From Xanthobacter sp. YC-JY1 (GTDB lineage Bacteria; Pseudomonadota; Alphaproteobacteria; Rhizobiales; Xanthobacteraceae), in NCBI RefSeq assembly GCF_021730305.1, contig NZ_CP032674.1, positions 4,759,001 to 4,823,000 of the forward strand: DNA of 64,000 bases, in the 5' to 3' direction. This document shows, in pieces, positions 8,746 through 17,883 of the stretch (within the stretch, counting starts at the first letter, position 1; each line of letters opens with the position of its first letter). The notes beneath the pieces are model-generated. The model was not told the DNA's origin, did not search any database, and saw only the letters and a program-made list of their open reading frames with translations. A program made the translations under genes and the position numbers.

Positions 8746-10053
8746 ATGAGCGTGACGGCCATCGAGAGCGACGCCACGCGCGACAATCTGCGGCTGCTCA
8801 TATCGCTGCGCTGGCTGGCGGTGGCGGGGCAGATCGCGGCCATCGGCCTGGTGCATCTGTGGCTGGGCATCTCCCTGCCGCTGGCCGAGATGGGGCTCGT
8901 GGTCCTCTTCCTCGTCGGGCTCAATCTCGTCAGCCTTCACCGGGCGCTCAGCGCGGTGGAGGTGACGCAGACCGAGCTGGGCATCGAGCTGCTGCTCGAC
9001 GTGGCGGCGCTGACCCTGCAGCTTTATCTGAGCGGCGGCGCCACCAACCCCTTCATCTCCCTGTTCCTGCTGCAGGTGATCCTCGGCGCGGTGCTGCTCG
9101 CGCCGCCCATGGCCTGGGTCATCGTGCTGGTGACCAGCCTGTCCTTCATCTGGCTGACCCACTTCTACCGACCCATCGATTTCGGCACCCATGCCGGCGG
9201 GCACCATCACGGCGAGCGCACATTCTTCGATCTCCACGTGCAGGGCATGTTCCTATGCTTCATCCTCGCCTCGGTGCTCGCCGTGGCGTTCGTGACCCGC
9301 ATCACCTCCAATCTACGCCGGCGCGACGCCCACCTCGCCGAGGCCCGGCGGCGCGCGGCGGAGGAGGAGCACATCGTGCGCATCGGCCTCCTCGCCTCGG
9401 GCGCCGCCCATGAGCTTGGCACGCCGCTGGCGACGCTCTCCGTCATCCTCAACGACTGGCAGCACATGCCGCGCTTTCGCGACGATCCGGCGTTCACCGA
9501 AGAGCTGGCGGAGATGCAGACCGAGATCGGCCGCTGCAAGTCCATCGTCTCGCACATTCTCATGGTCGCGGGCGAGGCGCGGGCCGAGGAGGCCCAGCGC
9601 AGCCCGTTGTCGGACTTCCTGGACGAGATGGTGGAAAGCTGGGTGCAAAGCCGCCGCCCCAGCGCCCTCGACTACGCCAATGCGACCTCGAAGGGGGCCG
9701 CAATCACCGGCGACGGCGTGATCCAGCAGGCGCTGTTCAACGTGCTCGACAATGCGCTGGAGGCTTCACCCGCCGGCTTCAGCGTGCGGGCGGCGGAAGA
9801 GGGGGAAGACCTTGTGATCCGCGTCACCGACCAGGGTCCCGGCTTCGCCCCCGACGCCCTCGCCCAGCTCGGCCGGCCTTTCCAGTCCAGCAAGGGCGAG
9901 GCCGGGCGCGGGCTGGGCCTGTTCCTCACCATCAATGTGCTGCGCAAGCTGGGCGGGGATATCGAGGCCGGCAACCTGCAAGGCGGCGGCGCCTTCGTCG
10001 AGCTGCGCCTGCCGCTGGAGGCCCTCGCCGTGGATTATGCCGATGTCGCGTGA
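8746..10053 (+). CDS. RegB/PrrB/ActS-type redox sensor histidine kinase
   Basis: 435 aa. Six membrane helices (about residues 20-180) include GGATNPFISLFLLQV, the ubiquinone-binding motif of RegB. The H-box is SGAAHELGTPLATLSV with phospho-acceptor His222, followed by Cys264 in GRCKSIV, matching the redox-active cysteine position known in RegB. ATP-binding boxes are VLDNALEASP, DQGPGF and GRGLGLFL. RegB kinases switch off when the quinone pool is oxidised. I use the ATG at 8746 (GGGGAG ten bases upstream). The regulator gene overlaps its end. The location next to two terminal-oxidase-type operons suggests that these are its targets. Confidence 0.92.
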   Translation: MSVTAIESDATRDNLRLLISLRWLAVAGQIAAIGLVHLWLGISLPLAEMGLVVLFLVGLNLVSLHRALSAVEVTQTELGIELLLDVAALTLQLYLSGGATNPFISLFLLQVILGAVLLAPPMAWVIVLVTSLSFIWLTHFYRPIDFGTHAGGHHHGERTFFDLHVQGMFLCFILASVLAVAFVTRITSNLRRRDAHLAEARRRAAEEEHIVRIGLLASGAAHELGTPLATLSVILNDWQHMPRFRDDPAFTEELAEMQTEIGRCKSIVSHILMVAGEARAEEAQRSPLSDFLDEMVESWVQSRRPSALDYANATSKGAAITGDGVIQQALFNVLDNALEASPAGFSVRAAEEGEDLVIRVTDQGPGFAPDALAQLGRPFQSSKGEAGRGLGLFLTINVLRKLGGDIEAGNLQGGGAFVELRLPLEALAVDYADVA

Positions 10054-10576
10054 ACGGGACCTGCTTCTGATCGAGGACGACGCGACCTTCGCCCGCGCGC
10101 TCCAGCGTTCGTTTGAGCGCCGGGGCTACAGCGTGCGGCAGTGCGGGCGCATCGGCGACCTTCCCGAGGTGCTCGCCGGCTTCCACCCCGGCCGCGCGGT
10201 GGTGGACCTGAAGCTGTTCGACGCCTCCGGCCTCGAATGCATCCAGCAGCTGCGGGCCTTCGATCCGGACATGAAGATCGTGGTGCTGACGGGCTTCGCC
10301 AGCATCGCGACCGCGGTCGAGGCGATCAAGCTCGGGGCCTGCCACTACCTCGCGAAACCCTCCAACGCCGACGATATCGAGGAGGCGTTCGCGCGGCAGG
10401 AGGGCAACCCGGACGTGCCCCTCGGCGTGAGGCCGAGCTCAATCAAGACGCTGGAGTGGGAGCGCATCCACGAGACGCTGGCGGAGACGGATTTCAACGT
10501 CTCCGAAACCGCCCGCCGCCTCGGCATGCACCGACGCACGCTGGCCCGCAAGCTCGCCAAGCGCCGGGTGACATAA
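10043..10576 (+). CDS. RegA/PrrA/ActR-type response regulator
   Basis: 177 aa. The receiver domain has the acidic pair in LLLIEDDATF, the phosphorylated Asp in VVDLKLFDASG, Thr in VLTGFAS and Lys in YLAKPSN. The C-terminal Fis-like HTH is NVSETARRLGMHRRTLARKLAKR, the almost invariant RegA DNA-binding helix. It overlaps the kinase gene by 11 bases. RegA proteins control photosynthesis, CO2/N2 fixation and terminal oxidase genes. An ATG at 10037 is an equally possible start. Confidence 0.93.
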   Translation: MSRERDLLLIEDDATFARALQRSFERRGYSVRQCGRIGDLPEVLAGFHPGRAVVDLKLFDASGLECIQQLRAFDPDMKIVVLTGFASIATAVEAIKLGACHYLAKPSNADDIEEAFARQEGNPDVPLGVRPSSIKTLEWERIHETLAETDFNVSETARRLGMHRRTLARKLAKRRVT

Positions 10577-10656
10577 CCCCCCACTCTTTGCCCGCGACCG
10601 GACTGCCCGCAGTGATGGCGGAGGTCATCAGAAAGGATGCGTTCCGGGGCTCCCGG

Positions 10657-12069
10657 CTAGGCGAGCGCGGCGCGGACTTCGGCGTCGTCCAGCACGTCGT
10701 CCAGGGTTCGTCTGAGGCGCGACAGAAGCAGCTCCATCTCGTCGGCCGTGCAGGTCAGCGCCGGCGCGAGGCCGATCGTGCCGTCGGCGAAGGCGCGGAA
10801 GATGAGGCCGTTGCGGTAGCTGGCCTCGAACAGGCGGCGCGGCAGCTCCACGGCGGGATCGAAGCGCGTCTTCGCAGCCTTGTCGCTGATGAGTTCCAGT
10901 GCGCCGAGCAGCCCGCGCGAGCGCGCGTCGCCCACCAGCGGATGATCGAGGAGACCGGCGAGCCCTGAGGAGAAGGCCGGCCCGCGCGCCTCTCCATTGG
11001 CGAGGATTCCACCCTCCGTATAGAGGCGCAGCACCTCCAGCCCCACCGCCGCGCTCACCGGGTGGCCGGAATAGGTGAAGCCGTGCCCGATGGGCGCCTC
11101 GGGCGACAGGCCGTCGGCGATGGCCTGATAGATCCGGTCCGACATGAGCACCGCGCCCATGGGCACGTAGCCCGCCGTCAGGCCCTTGGCGACGGTCATC
11201 AGGTCCGGCGACACCGCCTCCGCGTGGCAGGCGAAGATCGGCCCCGTGCGGCCGAAGCCGGTGATGACCTCGTCGGCCACGAACAGGATGTCGAGGCGCG
11301 TGCAGGCCTCCCGCATGGCCTTCAGCCAGCCGGGCGGAGGGACGATCACCCCACCCGAGCCCTGGACCGGCTCGCAGAAGAAGGCGGCCACGCTCTCGGC
11401 CCCGAGCTCGGCGACCTTCGCCTCCAATGCGGCGACGGAGGCGGCGATGACCGTTGCGGGGTCGCCGCCCGCCGGGTTGCGGTAGGGATAGGGCGAGGCG
11501 ATGGTGTGCTGGCGCGGCGTCGGCACATCGAAATGGGCATGGAACGCCGGCAGCGCGGTGAGACCCGCCCCGGTGGAAGACGAGCCGTGATAGCCGCGCT
11601 CCAGCGAAATGAAGTGCTTCTTCGCTGACCGTCCGGTGGAGTTGAAGTAATGCGTGATGTAGCGGACCGCGCTGTCCACAGCGTCCGATCCGCCGAGGGT
11701 GAAATAGACATGGTCCAACCCCTCCGGCGCCAGCTCCGCGAGGCGCGCCGCAAGGCGGATGGAAGGTTCGGAGCCGAAGCCGAAATAGCCGGTGGCATAG
11801 GGCAGGCGGCGCATCTGCTCCGCCGCCACCTCCACGATGCTCTCCTGCCCGTAGCCGACATTCACGCACCACAGGCCGGCGAAGGCATCCAGCAGCTCAT
11901 GCCCCGAGGCATCCCGCAGGAACATGCCGGAGGCGGACTGAAGCACGGTGACGCCGTGCTTCTCATGGCCGCGGAACGACATGACCGGATGGATGAGGTG
12001 ATCGCGGTCGAGGACCTGAAGCGAATTCGCGGGCATTGCGGGGCGGGGCCGGGCGTCAGTCGAGGGCAT
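10657..12069 (-). CDS. Class III PLP-dependent aminotransferase
   Basis: 470 aa, fold type I. Motifs: GGSDAVDSAVR, EPVQGSGGVIVPP, LFVADEVITGFGRTG and the PLP-lysine segment DLMTVAKGLTAGYVPMGAV. It is closest in look to omega-amino acid/putrescine:pyruvate aminotransferases (SpuC type). It should turn an amine into an aldehyde for the semialdehyde dehydrogenase encoded nearby. An AAAGG lies 9 bases before the start at 12069, which overlaps the end of the upstream dehydrogenase gene by 14 bases; the ATG at 12036 is an alternative. It is last in the minus-strand amine operon. Confidence 0.9.
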   Translation of the reverse strand: MPSTDARPRPAMPANSLQVLDRDHLIHPVMSFRGHEKHGVTVLQSASGMFLRDASGHELLDAFAGLWCVNVGYGQESIVEVAAEQMRRLPYATGYFGFGSEPSIRLAARLAELAPEGLDHVYFTLGGSDAVDSAVRYITHYFNSTGRSAKKHFISLERGYHGSSSTGAGLTALPAFHAHFDVPTPRQHTIASPYPYRNPAGGDPATVIAASVAALEAKVAELGAESVAAFFCEPVQGSGGVIVPPPGWLKAMREACTRLDILFVADEVITGFGRTGPIFACHAEAVSPDLMTVAKGLTAGYVPMGAVLMSDRIYQAIADGLSPEAPIGHGFTYSGHPVSAAVGLEVLRLYTEGGILANGEARGPAFSSGLAGLLDHPLVGDARSRGLLGALELISDKAAKTRFDPAVELPRRLFEASYRNGLIFRAFADGTIGLAPALTCTADEMELLLSRLRRTLDDVLDDAEVRAALA

Positions 12070-13129
12070 CGGCGATTGCCTTTCCGCAGCTCAGCGTGTT
12101 GGCGGTCCCGCCGATGTCGGCGGTGCGGCCCGCAGGTTCGGCCAGCACCCGCTCTATGGCGCGCTCGATGGCAGCGGCGGCATCCATCTCCCCGAGATGC
12201 TCCAGCATCATCGCCGCCGACCAGATCTGGCCCACCGGATTGGCGACGCCCTTGCCAGCGATATCCGGCGCCGAGCCGTGGACCGGCTCGAAAAGCGAGG
12301 GGAAGGTGCGGTCGGGGTTGATGTTGCCGGAGGGCGCAATGCCGATGGTGCCGGTGCAGGCCGGGCCGAGATCGGAGAGGATGTCGCCAAACAGGTTGGA
12401 GGCGACCACCACGTCGAAGCGGTCCGGATGCAGCACGAACTGCGCGGTCAGGATGTCGATGTGGTACTTATCGGTGCGCACCTCCGGATAAGAGGCCGCC
12501 ATCGCCTCCACCCGCTCGTCCCAATAAGGCATGGTGATCGCGATGCCGTTCGACTTGGTGGCCGAGGTGAGGTGCCGGTTCGGCCGCCGCATGGCCAGCT
12601 CGAACGCGAATTTCAGGACGCGGTCGACGCCGTGGCGCGACATGACGGTTTCCTGAATCACCAGCTCGCGGGGCGTGCCCGGATACATGCGCCCGCCGAT
12701 GGAGGTGTATTCGCCCTCCGTGTTCTCGCGCACCACCCAGAAGTCGATATCGCCCGGCTTGCGGCCGACGAGGGGCGAGGGAACGCCCGGCATCAGCCGG
12801 ACCGGGCGCAGGTTCACATATTGGTCGAACTCCCGTCGGAACTGGAGCAGCGATCCCCACAGCGAGACATGGTCCGGCACCGTGTCCGGCCAGCCCACCG
12901 CGCCGAACAGAATGGCGTCCGAGGTGCCGACCCGCTCCTTCCAGTCCGCCGGCATCATCTCGCCATGGCGGGCGTAGTAGTCGCAGCAGGCGAAGTCGTG
13001 CCAGTTGAGATCGAGGCTGAAGCCGTAGAGGGCCGCCGCCTTCTCCAGCACGCGTACGCCCTCGGGCATCACTTCCTTGCCGATGCCGTCTCCGGGGATG
13101 ACGGCGATGCGATAGTGTCGTCCGGCCAT
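12056..13129 (-). CDS. Tartrate/D-malate dehydrogenase (TtuC/DmlA type)
   Basis: 357 aa isocitrate/isopropylmalate dehydrogenase-family enzyme. It starts RIAVIPGDGIGKEVMPEG. The segment SLWGSLLQFRREFDQYVN, with NLRPVRLMPG, is typical of tartrate dehydrogenase/decarboxylase rather than LeuB. Later motifs are VVRENTEGEY, ATKSNG, ASNLFGDILSDL and EPVHGSAPDIAGKGVANP. It uses NAD and a divalent metal to oxidise and often decarboxylate 2-hydroxyacids. The substrate in this operon is unknown. ATG at 13129 or GTG two codons upstream are both possible starts. Confidence 0.9.
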   Translation of the reverse strand: MAGRHYRIAVIPGDGIGKEVMPEGVRVLEKAAALYGFSLDLNWHDFACCDYYARHGEMMPADWKERVGTSDAILFGAVGWPDTVPDHVSLWGSLLQFRREFDQYVNLRPVRLMPGVPSPLVGRKPGDIDFWVVRENTEGEYTSIGGRMYPGTPRELVIQETVMSRHGVDRVLKFAFELAMRRPNRHLTSATKSNGIAITMPYWDERVEAMAASYPEVRTDKYHIDILTAQFVLHPDRFDVVVASNLFGDILSDLGPACTGTIGIAPSGNINPDRTFPSLFEPVHGSAPDIAGKGVANPVGQIWSAAMMLEHLGEMDAAAAIERAIERVLAEPAGRTADIGGTANTLSCGKAIADALD

Positions 13130-13164
13130 GGTCACGTTTCCCTGCGATATGTGTGAGATTGGGG

Positions 13165-14658
13165 TCAGACGGGCGCCGTGAGGCGCAGCCCACCCATGTG
13201 AAAGGCCTTGGGCTCCAGATATTCGGCGATGCCGAGATAGCCGCCCTCGCGGCCGAGCCCGGACTGCTTCACGCCGCCGAAGGGCGCCACCTCCATGGAA
13301 ATGGCACCGGTGTTGAGCCCCACCATGCCGAATTCCAGCGCCTCGCCGGCCCGCCAGGCGCGGTGCATGTCCTCGGTGAAGAAATAGGCGGCAAGGCCAT
13401 AGGGGGTCCCGTTGGCGATGGCGATCGCCTCCGCCTCGGTCTCGAACCGGAACACCGGGGCGACCGGGCCGAAGGTCTCCTCATTGGCCAGCAGCATGTC
13501 GGTGGTGGCGCCGGTGAGGAGGAGCGGCGCCACGAAGTTTCCTTCCGTGCAGGACGTGTCGGCCTGCTGCGCCACGCGCGCGCCCTTGGCCAGCGCGTCG
13601 GCCACGTGCGCCCGGACCTTTTCGGTCGCCGCCCGATTGATGAGCGGGCCGATGCCAATACCCGGCTCGGTGCCCGGCCCGACCTTCTGCGCGGCGATCC
13701 GCGCGCCGAGGCGAGCGACGAAGGCGTCGTGGATGCCGGCCTGCACCAGAATGCGGTTGGCGCACACACAGGTCTGCCCGGCATTGCGGAATTTGGAAAC
13801 CATGGCCCCCTCCACCGCAAGGTCGAGGTCGGCATCGTCGAAGACGATGAAGGGCGCGTTGCCGCCCAGTTCCAGGCTCAGCTTCTTCAGCGTTCCCGCC
13901 GAAGCACGCATGAGATGGGCGCCGACACGGGTCGAGCCGGTGAACGAGATCTTGCGGACCGTGGGGTTGGAGGTGAGCTCCTCGCCGATGGCGGCCGGCA
14001 GGCCCGTGACCACGGAGATGACGCCGGCGGGAATGCCGGCCCGCTCCGCGAGCTTCACCACCGCCAGAGCGGAAAACGGCGTCAGTTCCGACGGCTTGAT
14101 GACCATGGTGCAGCCGGCGGCGAGAGCCGGCGCGCATTTGCGCGTGATCATCGCGATGGGAAAGTTCCAGGGCGTGATGGCGGCGGTGACGCCGATGGGC
14201 TGCTCCAGCATCAGGATGCGCCGGTCGGCGCCGGGGGCCGGGATGGTGCGGCCGTAGATTCGCCGCGCCTCCTCCGCGAACCACTTCACGAAAGAGGCGC
14301 CGTAGCGCACTTCCCCCTCCGCCTCGGGGAGCGGCTTGCCCTGCTCGGCCGTCATGATCCGCGCGAGGTCGGCGGCGTTGGCGAGGATGAGGTCGTTCCA
14401 GCGCTCCAGCAGGCGCGCCCGCTCGGCCGTCGGCACGTTGCGCCAGGAACGGAATGCGGCCTCCGCCGCCTCGATGGCCCGCCGCGTCTCGGCCGCGCCG
14501 CAGGCGGGAACGATGCCCACGGCCTTGCCGGTTGCGGGATCCTCGACAGCGAACGTCGCACTGTCATCGGCGGCGCACCATTGCCCCCCAATGAAGGCCG
14601 CCTCCACGAGGAGGCTGGGGTCGGCAAGGCGCAGGAAGTGTTCAGCGGCGAGGGACAT
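13165..14658 (-). CDS. NAD(P)-dependent succinate-semialdehyde dehydrogenase family
   Basis: 497 aa aldehyde dehydrogenase. Seen motifs: TPWNFPIAMITRKCAPALAA, KPSELTPFSA, FTGSTRVG, the Glu-containing LELGGNAPFIVFDDADLD, the catalytic Cys in NAGQTCVCANR, and EETFGPV. The whole resembles GabD-type succinate/glutarate-semialdehyde dehydrogenases. With the aminotransferase it completes conversion of an omega-amino compound to a dicarboxylate. It lies in the same minus-strand operon, 12 bases after the 2-hydroxyacid dehydrogenase gene. Confidence 0.92.
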   Translation of the reverse strand: MSLAAEHFLRLADPSLLVEAAFIGGQWCAADDSATFAVEDPATGKAVGIVPACGAAETRRAIEAAEAAFRSWRNVPTAERARLLERWNDLILANAADLARIMTAEQGKPLPEAEGEVRYGASFVKWFAEEARRIYGRTIPAPGADRRILMLEQPIGVTAAITPWNFPIAMITRKCAPALAAGCTMVIKPSELTPFSALAVVKLAERAGIPAGVISVVTGLPAAIGEELTSNPTVRKISFTGSTRVGAHLMRASAGTLKKLSLELGGNAPFIVFDDADLDLAVEGAMVSKFRNAGQTCVCANRILVQAGIHDAFVARLGARIAAQKVGPGTEPGIGIGPLINRAATEKVRAHVADALAKGARVAQQADTSCTEGNFVAPLLLTGATTDMLLANEETFGPVAPVFRFETEAEAIAIANGTPYGLAAYFFTEDMHRAWRAGEALEFGMVGLNTGAISMEVAPFGGVKQSGLGREGGYLGIAEYLEPKAFHMGGLRLTAPV

Positions 14659-14670
14659 GGGCGAAGGCTT

Positions 14671-15597
14671 TCAATAGCCGCGGCTGCGTTCGACGAGGCC
14701 GATCATCGGCTCGCCCGCGGCGTGGCGGCGGAGGTTTTCGAGCAGGCTGACCACGGCGGTCTCCGGCCGGGTGAGACTTGCCACGTGCGGGGTCAGCAGG
14801 ATGCGCGGATGGCTCCAGAACGGATGCTCCGGCGGCAGGGGCTCCGGCTCCGTGACATCGAGCACCGCCGCCGAGAGCGTGCCGGCATCAAGGGCCGCGA
14901 TCAGATCGGTTGCGACCACATGGCCGCCGCGCCCCGCATTGACGATGCGGGCGCCCGACGGCAACCGGGCAAACAGGCGGGCATCGAGAATGCCCCGCGT
15001 CTCGGCGGTGAGCGGCAGCAGGCAGACGAGGATGTCGGTGCGGGCAAGGAACGGGGCGAGCCCGGCCTCGCCGGCGAAGGTCTCCACGTTCGGGATATCC
15101 CGCGGCGAGCGGCTCCAGCCCGCAAGCGGAAAGCCGAACGCCGCGAGACCTGCGAGCGCCGCCTGCCCTAGCGAACCGAGCCCCATGACGCTGACGCGCC
15201 GTTGCGCCGCCGGCGTTTCATAGTGCGGCACCCAGAGGTTCCGCTTCTGCTGGTCGATATAGGTCGGCAGGTCGCGGTGGAGCGCGAGCACCGCCATGGT
15301 CACATACTCGACCATGCCCTCGACGATGCCGGGCTCCACCATGCGCACCACGGGAATGCCCGGCGGGATACGGGTGAGGTCGAGATGATCCACGCCGGCA
15401 CCGGTGGAGAAGATCACTTCGAGGTTCGGAAACGTCGCCGCCAGATCCACCCGCACATCCCAGACGGCGACCCAGCGGATGTCGGCCGGGTCTCCCATGT
15501 CGGGCCAGATGCGCACGTCGATATCCGGCGCCATTTCGCCGATCAGCCGGCGCCAGACTTCGCCGCGGGCGGGATCGGCCATGTAGAGGAGTGCCAT
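14671..15597 (-). CDS. D-isomer 2-hydroxyacid dehydrogenase (GhrA-like)
   Basis: 308 aa. It has the Rossmann motif VMGLGSLGQAALAGLAAFG, the substrate-binding segment STGAGVDHLDL, NAGRGGHVVATDLIAAL with the catalytic Arg region, and LLTPHVASLTRP with the catalytic His. The glyoxylate/hydroxypyruvate reductase A subfamily fits best. It probably reduces a 2-oxoacid arising in the pathway. I placed the start at MALLYMADP, where the fold begins, not at upstream in-frame codons that encode low-complexity sequence. Confidence 0.88.
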   Translation of the reverse strand: MALLYMADPARGEVWRRLIGEMAPDIDVRIWPDMGDPADIRWVAVWDVRVDLAATFPNLEVIFSTGAGVDHLDLTRIPPGIPVVRMVEPGIVEGMVEYVTMAVLALHRDLPTYIDQQKRNLWVPHYETPAAQRRVSVMGLGSLGQAALAGLAAFGFPLAGWSRSPRDIPNVETFAGEAGLAPFLARTDILVCLLPLTAETRGILDARLFARLPSGARIVNAGRGGHVVATDLIAALDAGTLSAAVLDVTEPEPLPPEHPFWSHPRILLTPHVASLTRPETAVVSLLENLRRHAAGEPMIGLVERSRGY

Positions 15598-15628
15598 GGG
15601 CAGGACCTGACGGAGTGAGGGGGCGGGA

Positions 15629-15982
15629 TCAGGAAACGGCAACCCACAGCTTGCGCACGGTCTCGAGCGTTTCCCAGGTCCCGACGAAGCCCGGCCGCAG
15701 CACGAAGGTGTCGCCCGCGCTGAAGCGGCGCGGGGTGCCGCCATCCTCGGTCAGCACCACGACGCCCGACAGGATGGTGCAATATTCCCAGGTCTCGCCC
15801 TTGATGGAGCGCGTGACGCCCGGCGTCGCCTCCCAGATCCCGGTGCGGATATCCTTGTGCCCGGCCGCCGCGATTTCCCAGGTCTTGTAGCTCGGATCAC
15901 CGGCGATCAGCCGGTCGGGCATCGGCTTGCTCTCGCGCGCGGGTCCGGGGGCGGCAAGGTCGAAGGCGATGAGGTTGCTCAT
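15629..15982 (-). CDS. Cupin domain protein (DUF861/cupin_3 type)
   Basis: 117 aa single-domain beta-barrel. It contains GIWEATPGVTRSIKGETWEYCTILSG as one cupin motif and FSAGDTFVLRPGFVGTWE as the other. Such small cupins often accompany amine-oxidase and polyamine genes; their enzymatic role is not settled. Metal-binding histidines are largely missing from motif 1 (Glu and Thr instead), so a catalytic role is uncertain. It lies between the transporter genes and the 2-hydroxyacid dehydrogenase gene, all on the minus strand. Confidence 0.8.
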   Translation of the reverse strand: MSNLIAFDLAAPGPARESKPMPDRLIAGDPSYKTWEIAAAGHKDIRTGIWEATPGVTRSIKGETWEYCTILSGVVVLTEDGGTPRRFSAGDTFVLRPGFVGTWETLETVRKLWVAVS

Positions 15983-16078
15983 AGGTCGCGGTTCCAGGCG
16001 GCAGATGGGGGCGGCAAAGGGCGAGCGGGCGCCGGCCGGATTGGGCCGGCGCCGCGCAGGTGCGGGGTGTGCGCGGTC

Positions 16079-16873
16079 TCAGGCGTCGGCGTTCTTCCGC
16101 GGCGCGGTCCGTGCGCTGAGGGAGACGAGGATCACCATGAGGAAGGAAATCGCGGTCAGAAGGGTGCTGATGGCGGCGATGGTGGGATCGATCTCGTCGC
16201 GCAGCGCCGTGAACATGCGCTTAGTGAGCGTCTGGTACTCGCCGCCCGAGATGAAGATGGCGACCACCGTCTCGTCCAGCGCCGAGATGAAGGCGAACAG
16301 TAGGCCCGAGATGACGCTGGGGCGGATCTGCGGCAGTGTCACGATGAAGAAGGTGCGCAGCCTGTTCATGCCGAGGCTGCGCGACACCATCTCCTGCGCC
16401 GGATCGAACTTCCTGAGGCCCGTCAGGACTGAGATGATGACGAACGGCAGGCCGAGCATGACGTTGGCGAGGATCAGGCCGCTCATGGTCGCGAGCAGTC
16501 CGACATTGGCATAGACAAGAAAGACGCCGACGGCCGTGATCACGATCGGCACGACGAGGGGCAGGAGCAGCACCACCTGCAGGCTGCGCACCAGGCGCGA
16601 CGTGCTGAGGTTCAGCGCGTAGGCCGCCGCCGTTCCCAGCACCGTGGCGATGATCGCGCTCGACACGGCGAGGATCAGGCTGACCCGCGTCGCCTGCATC
16701 CAGGCGGCGCTTTCAAGATAGGCCTCGTACCAGCGCAGTGACCAGGAGGGCGGCGGGAAGGCGAGGAAGCGGGCGCCCGAGAAGGACATGGGCACGATGA
16801 TGAGGACGGGGACCATCAGCCAGACCAGGATGAGGCCCACCGCCACGTAGAGGATGATGCGGGAGAGGGACAT
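16079..16873 (-). CDS. ABC transporter permease, PotC-like
   Basis: 264 aa with six membrane helices. The cytoplasmic EAA-loop is EMVSRSLGMNRLRTFFIVTL followed by PQIRPS, which contacts the ATPase. It begins with the typical N-terminal helix ILYVAVGLILVWLMVPVLII. It is the second inner-membrane subunit of a spermidine/putrescine-type (PotABCD) importer. The start is 2 bases after the stop of the PotB-like permease gene, so the two are translated together. Confidence 0.93.
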   Translation of the reverse strand: MSLSRIILYVAVGLILVWLMVPVLIIVPMSFSGARFLAFPPPSWSLRWYEAYLESAAWMQATRVSLILAVSSAIIATVLGTAAAYALNLSTSRLVRSLQVVLLLPLVVPIVITAVGVFLVYANVGLLATMSGLILANVMLGLPFVIISVLTGLRKFDPAQEMVSRSLGMNRLRTFFIVTLPQIRPSVISGLLFAFISALDETVVAIFISGGEYQTLTKRMFTALRDEIDPTIAAISTLLTAISFLMVILVSLSARTAPRKNADA

Positions 16874-16875
16874 GA

Positions 16876-17748
16876 TCAGCGCGCCCCCATGATGCGTTCG
16901 AACGGGATGATGAGGCTCGCCAGCCGGAAGACGAGGAAGACGCAGGCGAGCAGCACGATGCTGATGGAGGAGGCGGCGCCCCACTCGTTGTAGACCTCGA
17001 TGTTCCGCGAGACGAGCATGGAGACCATGTAGGTCCGCCCGCCGCCGAGCAGCTCCGGGGTGATGTAGAAGCCGAGCGTCAGCACGAAGACGAGGACCAT
17101 GCCGGCCACGACGCCGGGCAGCGACAGGGGCAGGAACACCCGCGTGAAGACATAGAACGGCGTGCCGCCGAGGCTCGCGCCCGCCATGGTGAGTTCGGCC
17201 GGGATCTTCTGCATGGTGGCGTAGAGCGGCAGCACCATGAAGGGCAGGAGGATGTGCACCGTCGCGATCACGGTGCCCAGCTCGTTGTTGACGAGCGCCA
17301 GCGGGTTCTGGATCAGCCCGAAATCGGTCAGCACCGAGTTCACGAGGCCCCGCCGCTGCAGCAGGATCAGCCAGGCGTAGGCTCGCACCAGAACGCTGGT
17401 CCAGAACGGCAGGATGACCATCGCGAGGATGAAGATGCTCCATCGCCGCGATGCGCCGGCCGCCACATAGGCGATGGGATAGCCGAGCAGCACGGTCACA
17501 GCGGTGACGATGAAGGCGATGCGGAAGGTCTGCAGGAAGGTCGTCCAGTAGACGGCATCACTGAAGAACCGCGCATAGTGCGCCAGCGTGAAGGCGCCAT
17601 CCTGGCGCACCGACTGCCAGACGAGCCAGCACAGCGGCACGATGAGCAGGCAGCCGACCACGGCAAGCGAGGGCGCGAGCAGCAGCAGGACGAGACGCTG
17701 TTCCTGCCTCTTGTGGACGACCGACGGATCAGATGGCGATGCCGACAT
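16876..17748 (-). CDS. ABC transporter permease, PotB-like
   Basis: 290 aa. A short charged cytosolic N-terminus is followed by six helices. LPFWTSVLVRAYAWLILLQR is characteristic of PotB/PotH permeases. The EAA loop is ELTMAGASLGGTPFYVFTRV then FLPLSLPG. AGGAG precedes the ATG at 17748 by about 7 bases, which decides this start over one 78 bases upstream. A stem-loop lies between this gene and the substrate-binding protein gene upstream of it. Confidence 0.93.
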   Translation of the reverse strand: MSASPSDPSVVHKRQEQRLVLLLLAPSLAVVGCLLIVPLCWLVWQSVRQDGAFTLAHYARFFSDAVYWTTFLQTFRIAFIVTAVTVLLGYPIAYVAAGASRRWSIFILAMVILPFWTSVLVRAYAWLILLQRRGLVNSVLTDFGLIQNPLALVNNELGTVIATVHILLPFMVLPLYATMQKIPAELTMAGASLGGTPFYVFTRVFLPLSLPGVVAGMVLVFVLTLGFYITPELLGGGRTYMVSMLVSRNIEVYNEWGAASSISIVLLACVFLVFRLASLIIPFERIMGAR

Positions 17749-17829
17749 GGCAAGCTCCTGGAGCAGTCTTGTGGAGCATTCTTGCGGGGCGGGCGCCGGC
17801 CCGCCACGCGAGGTGCATGGCCGCATGGG

Positions 17830-17873
17830 CCGGATCGTTTCACGGTATGCGCGGCGCGTGTGAAGCGATCCGG
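17830..17873 (-). other. Intercistronic stem-loop between binding protein and permease genes
   Basis: CCGGATCGTTTCAC (17830-17843) and GTGAAGCGATCCGG (17860-17873) form a 14-bp stem with one G-T wobble and a 16-base loop. It lies 11 bases beyond the stop of the substrate-binding protein gene and about 80 bases before the next start. Such structures in ABC operons protect the upstream mRNA or attenuate read-through, so that the binding protein is made in excess. There is no T-run, so a full terminator is less likely. Confidence 0.6.
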
Positions 17874-17883
17874 GGCCGCAGGC

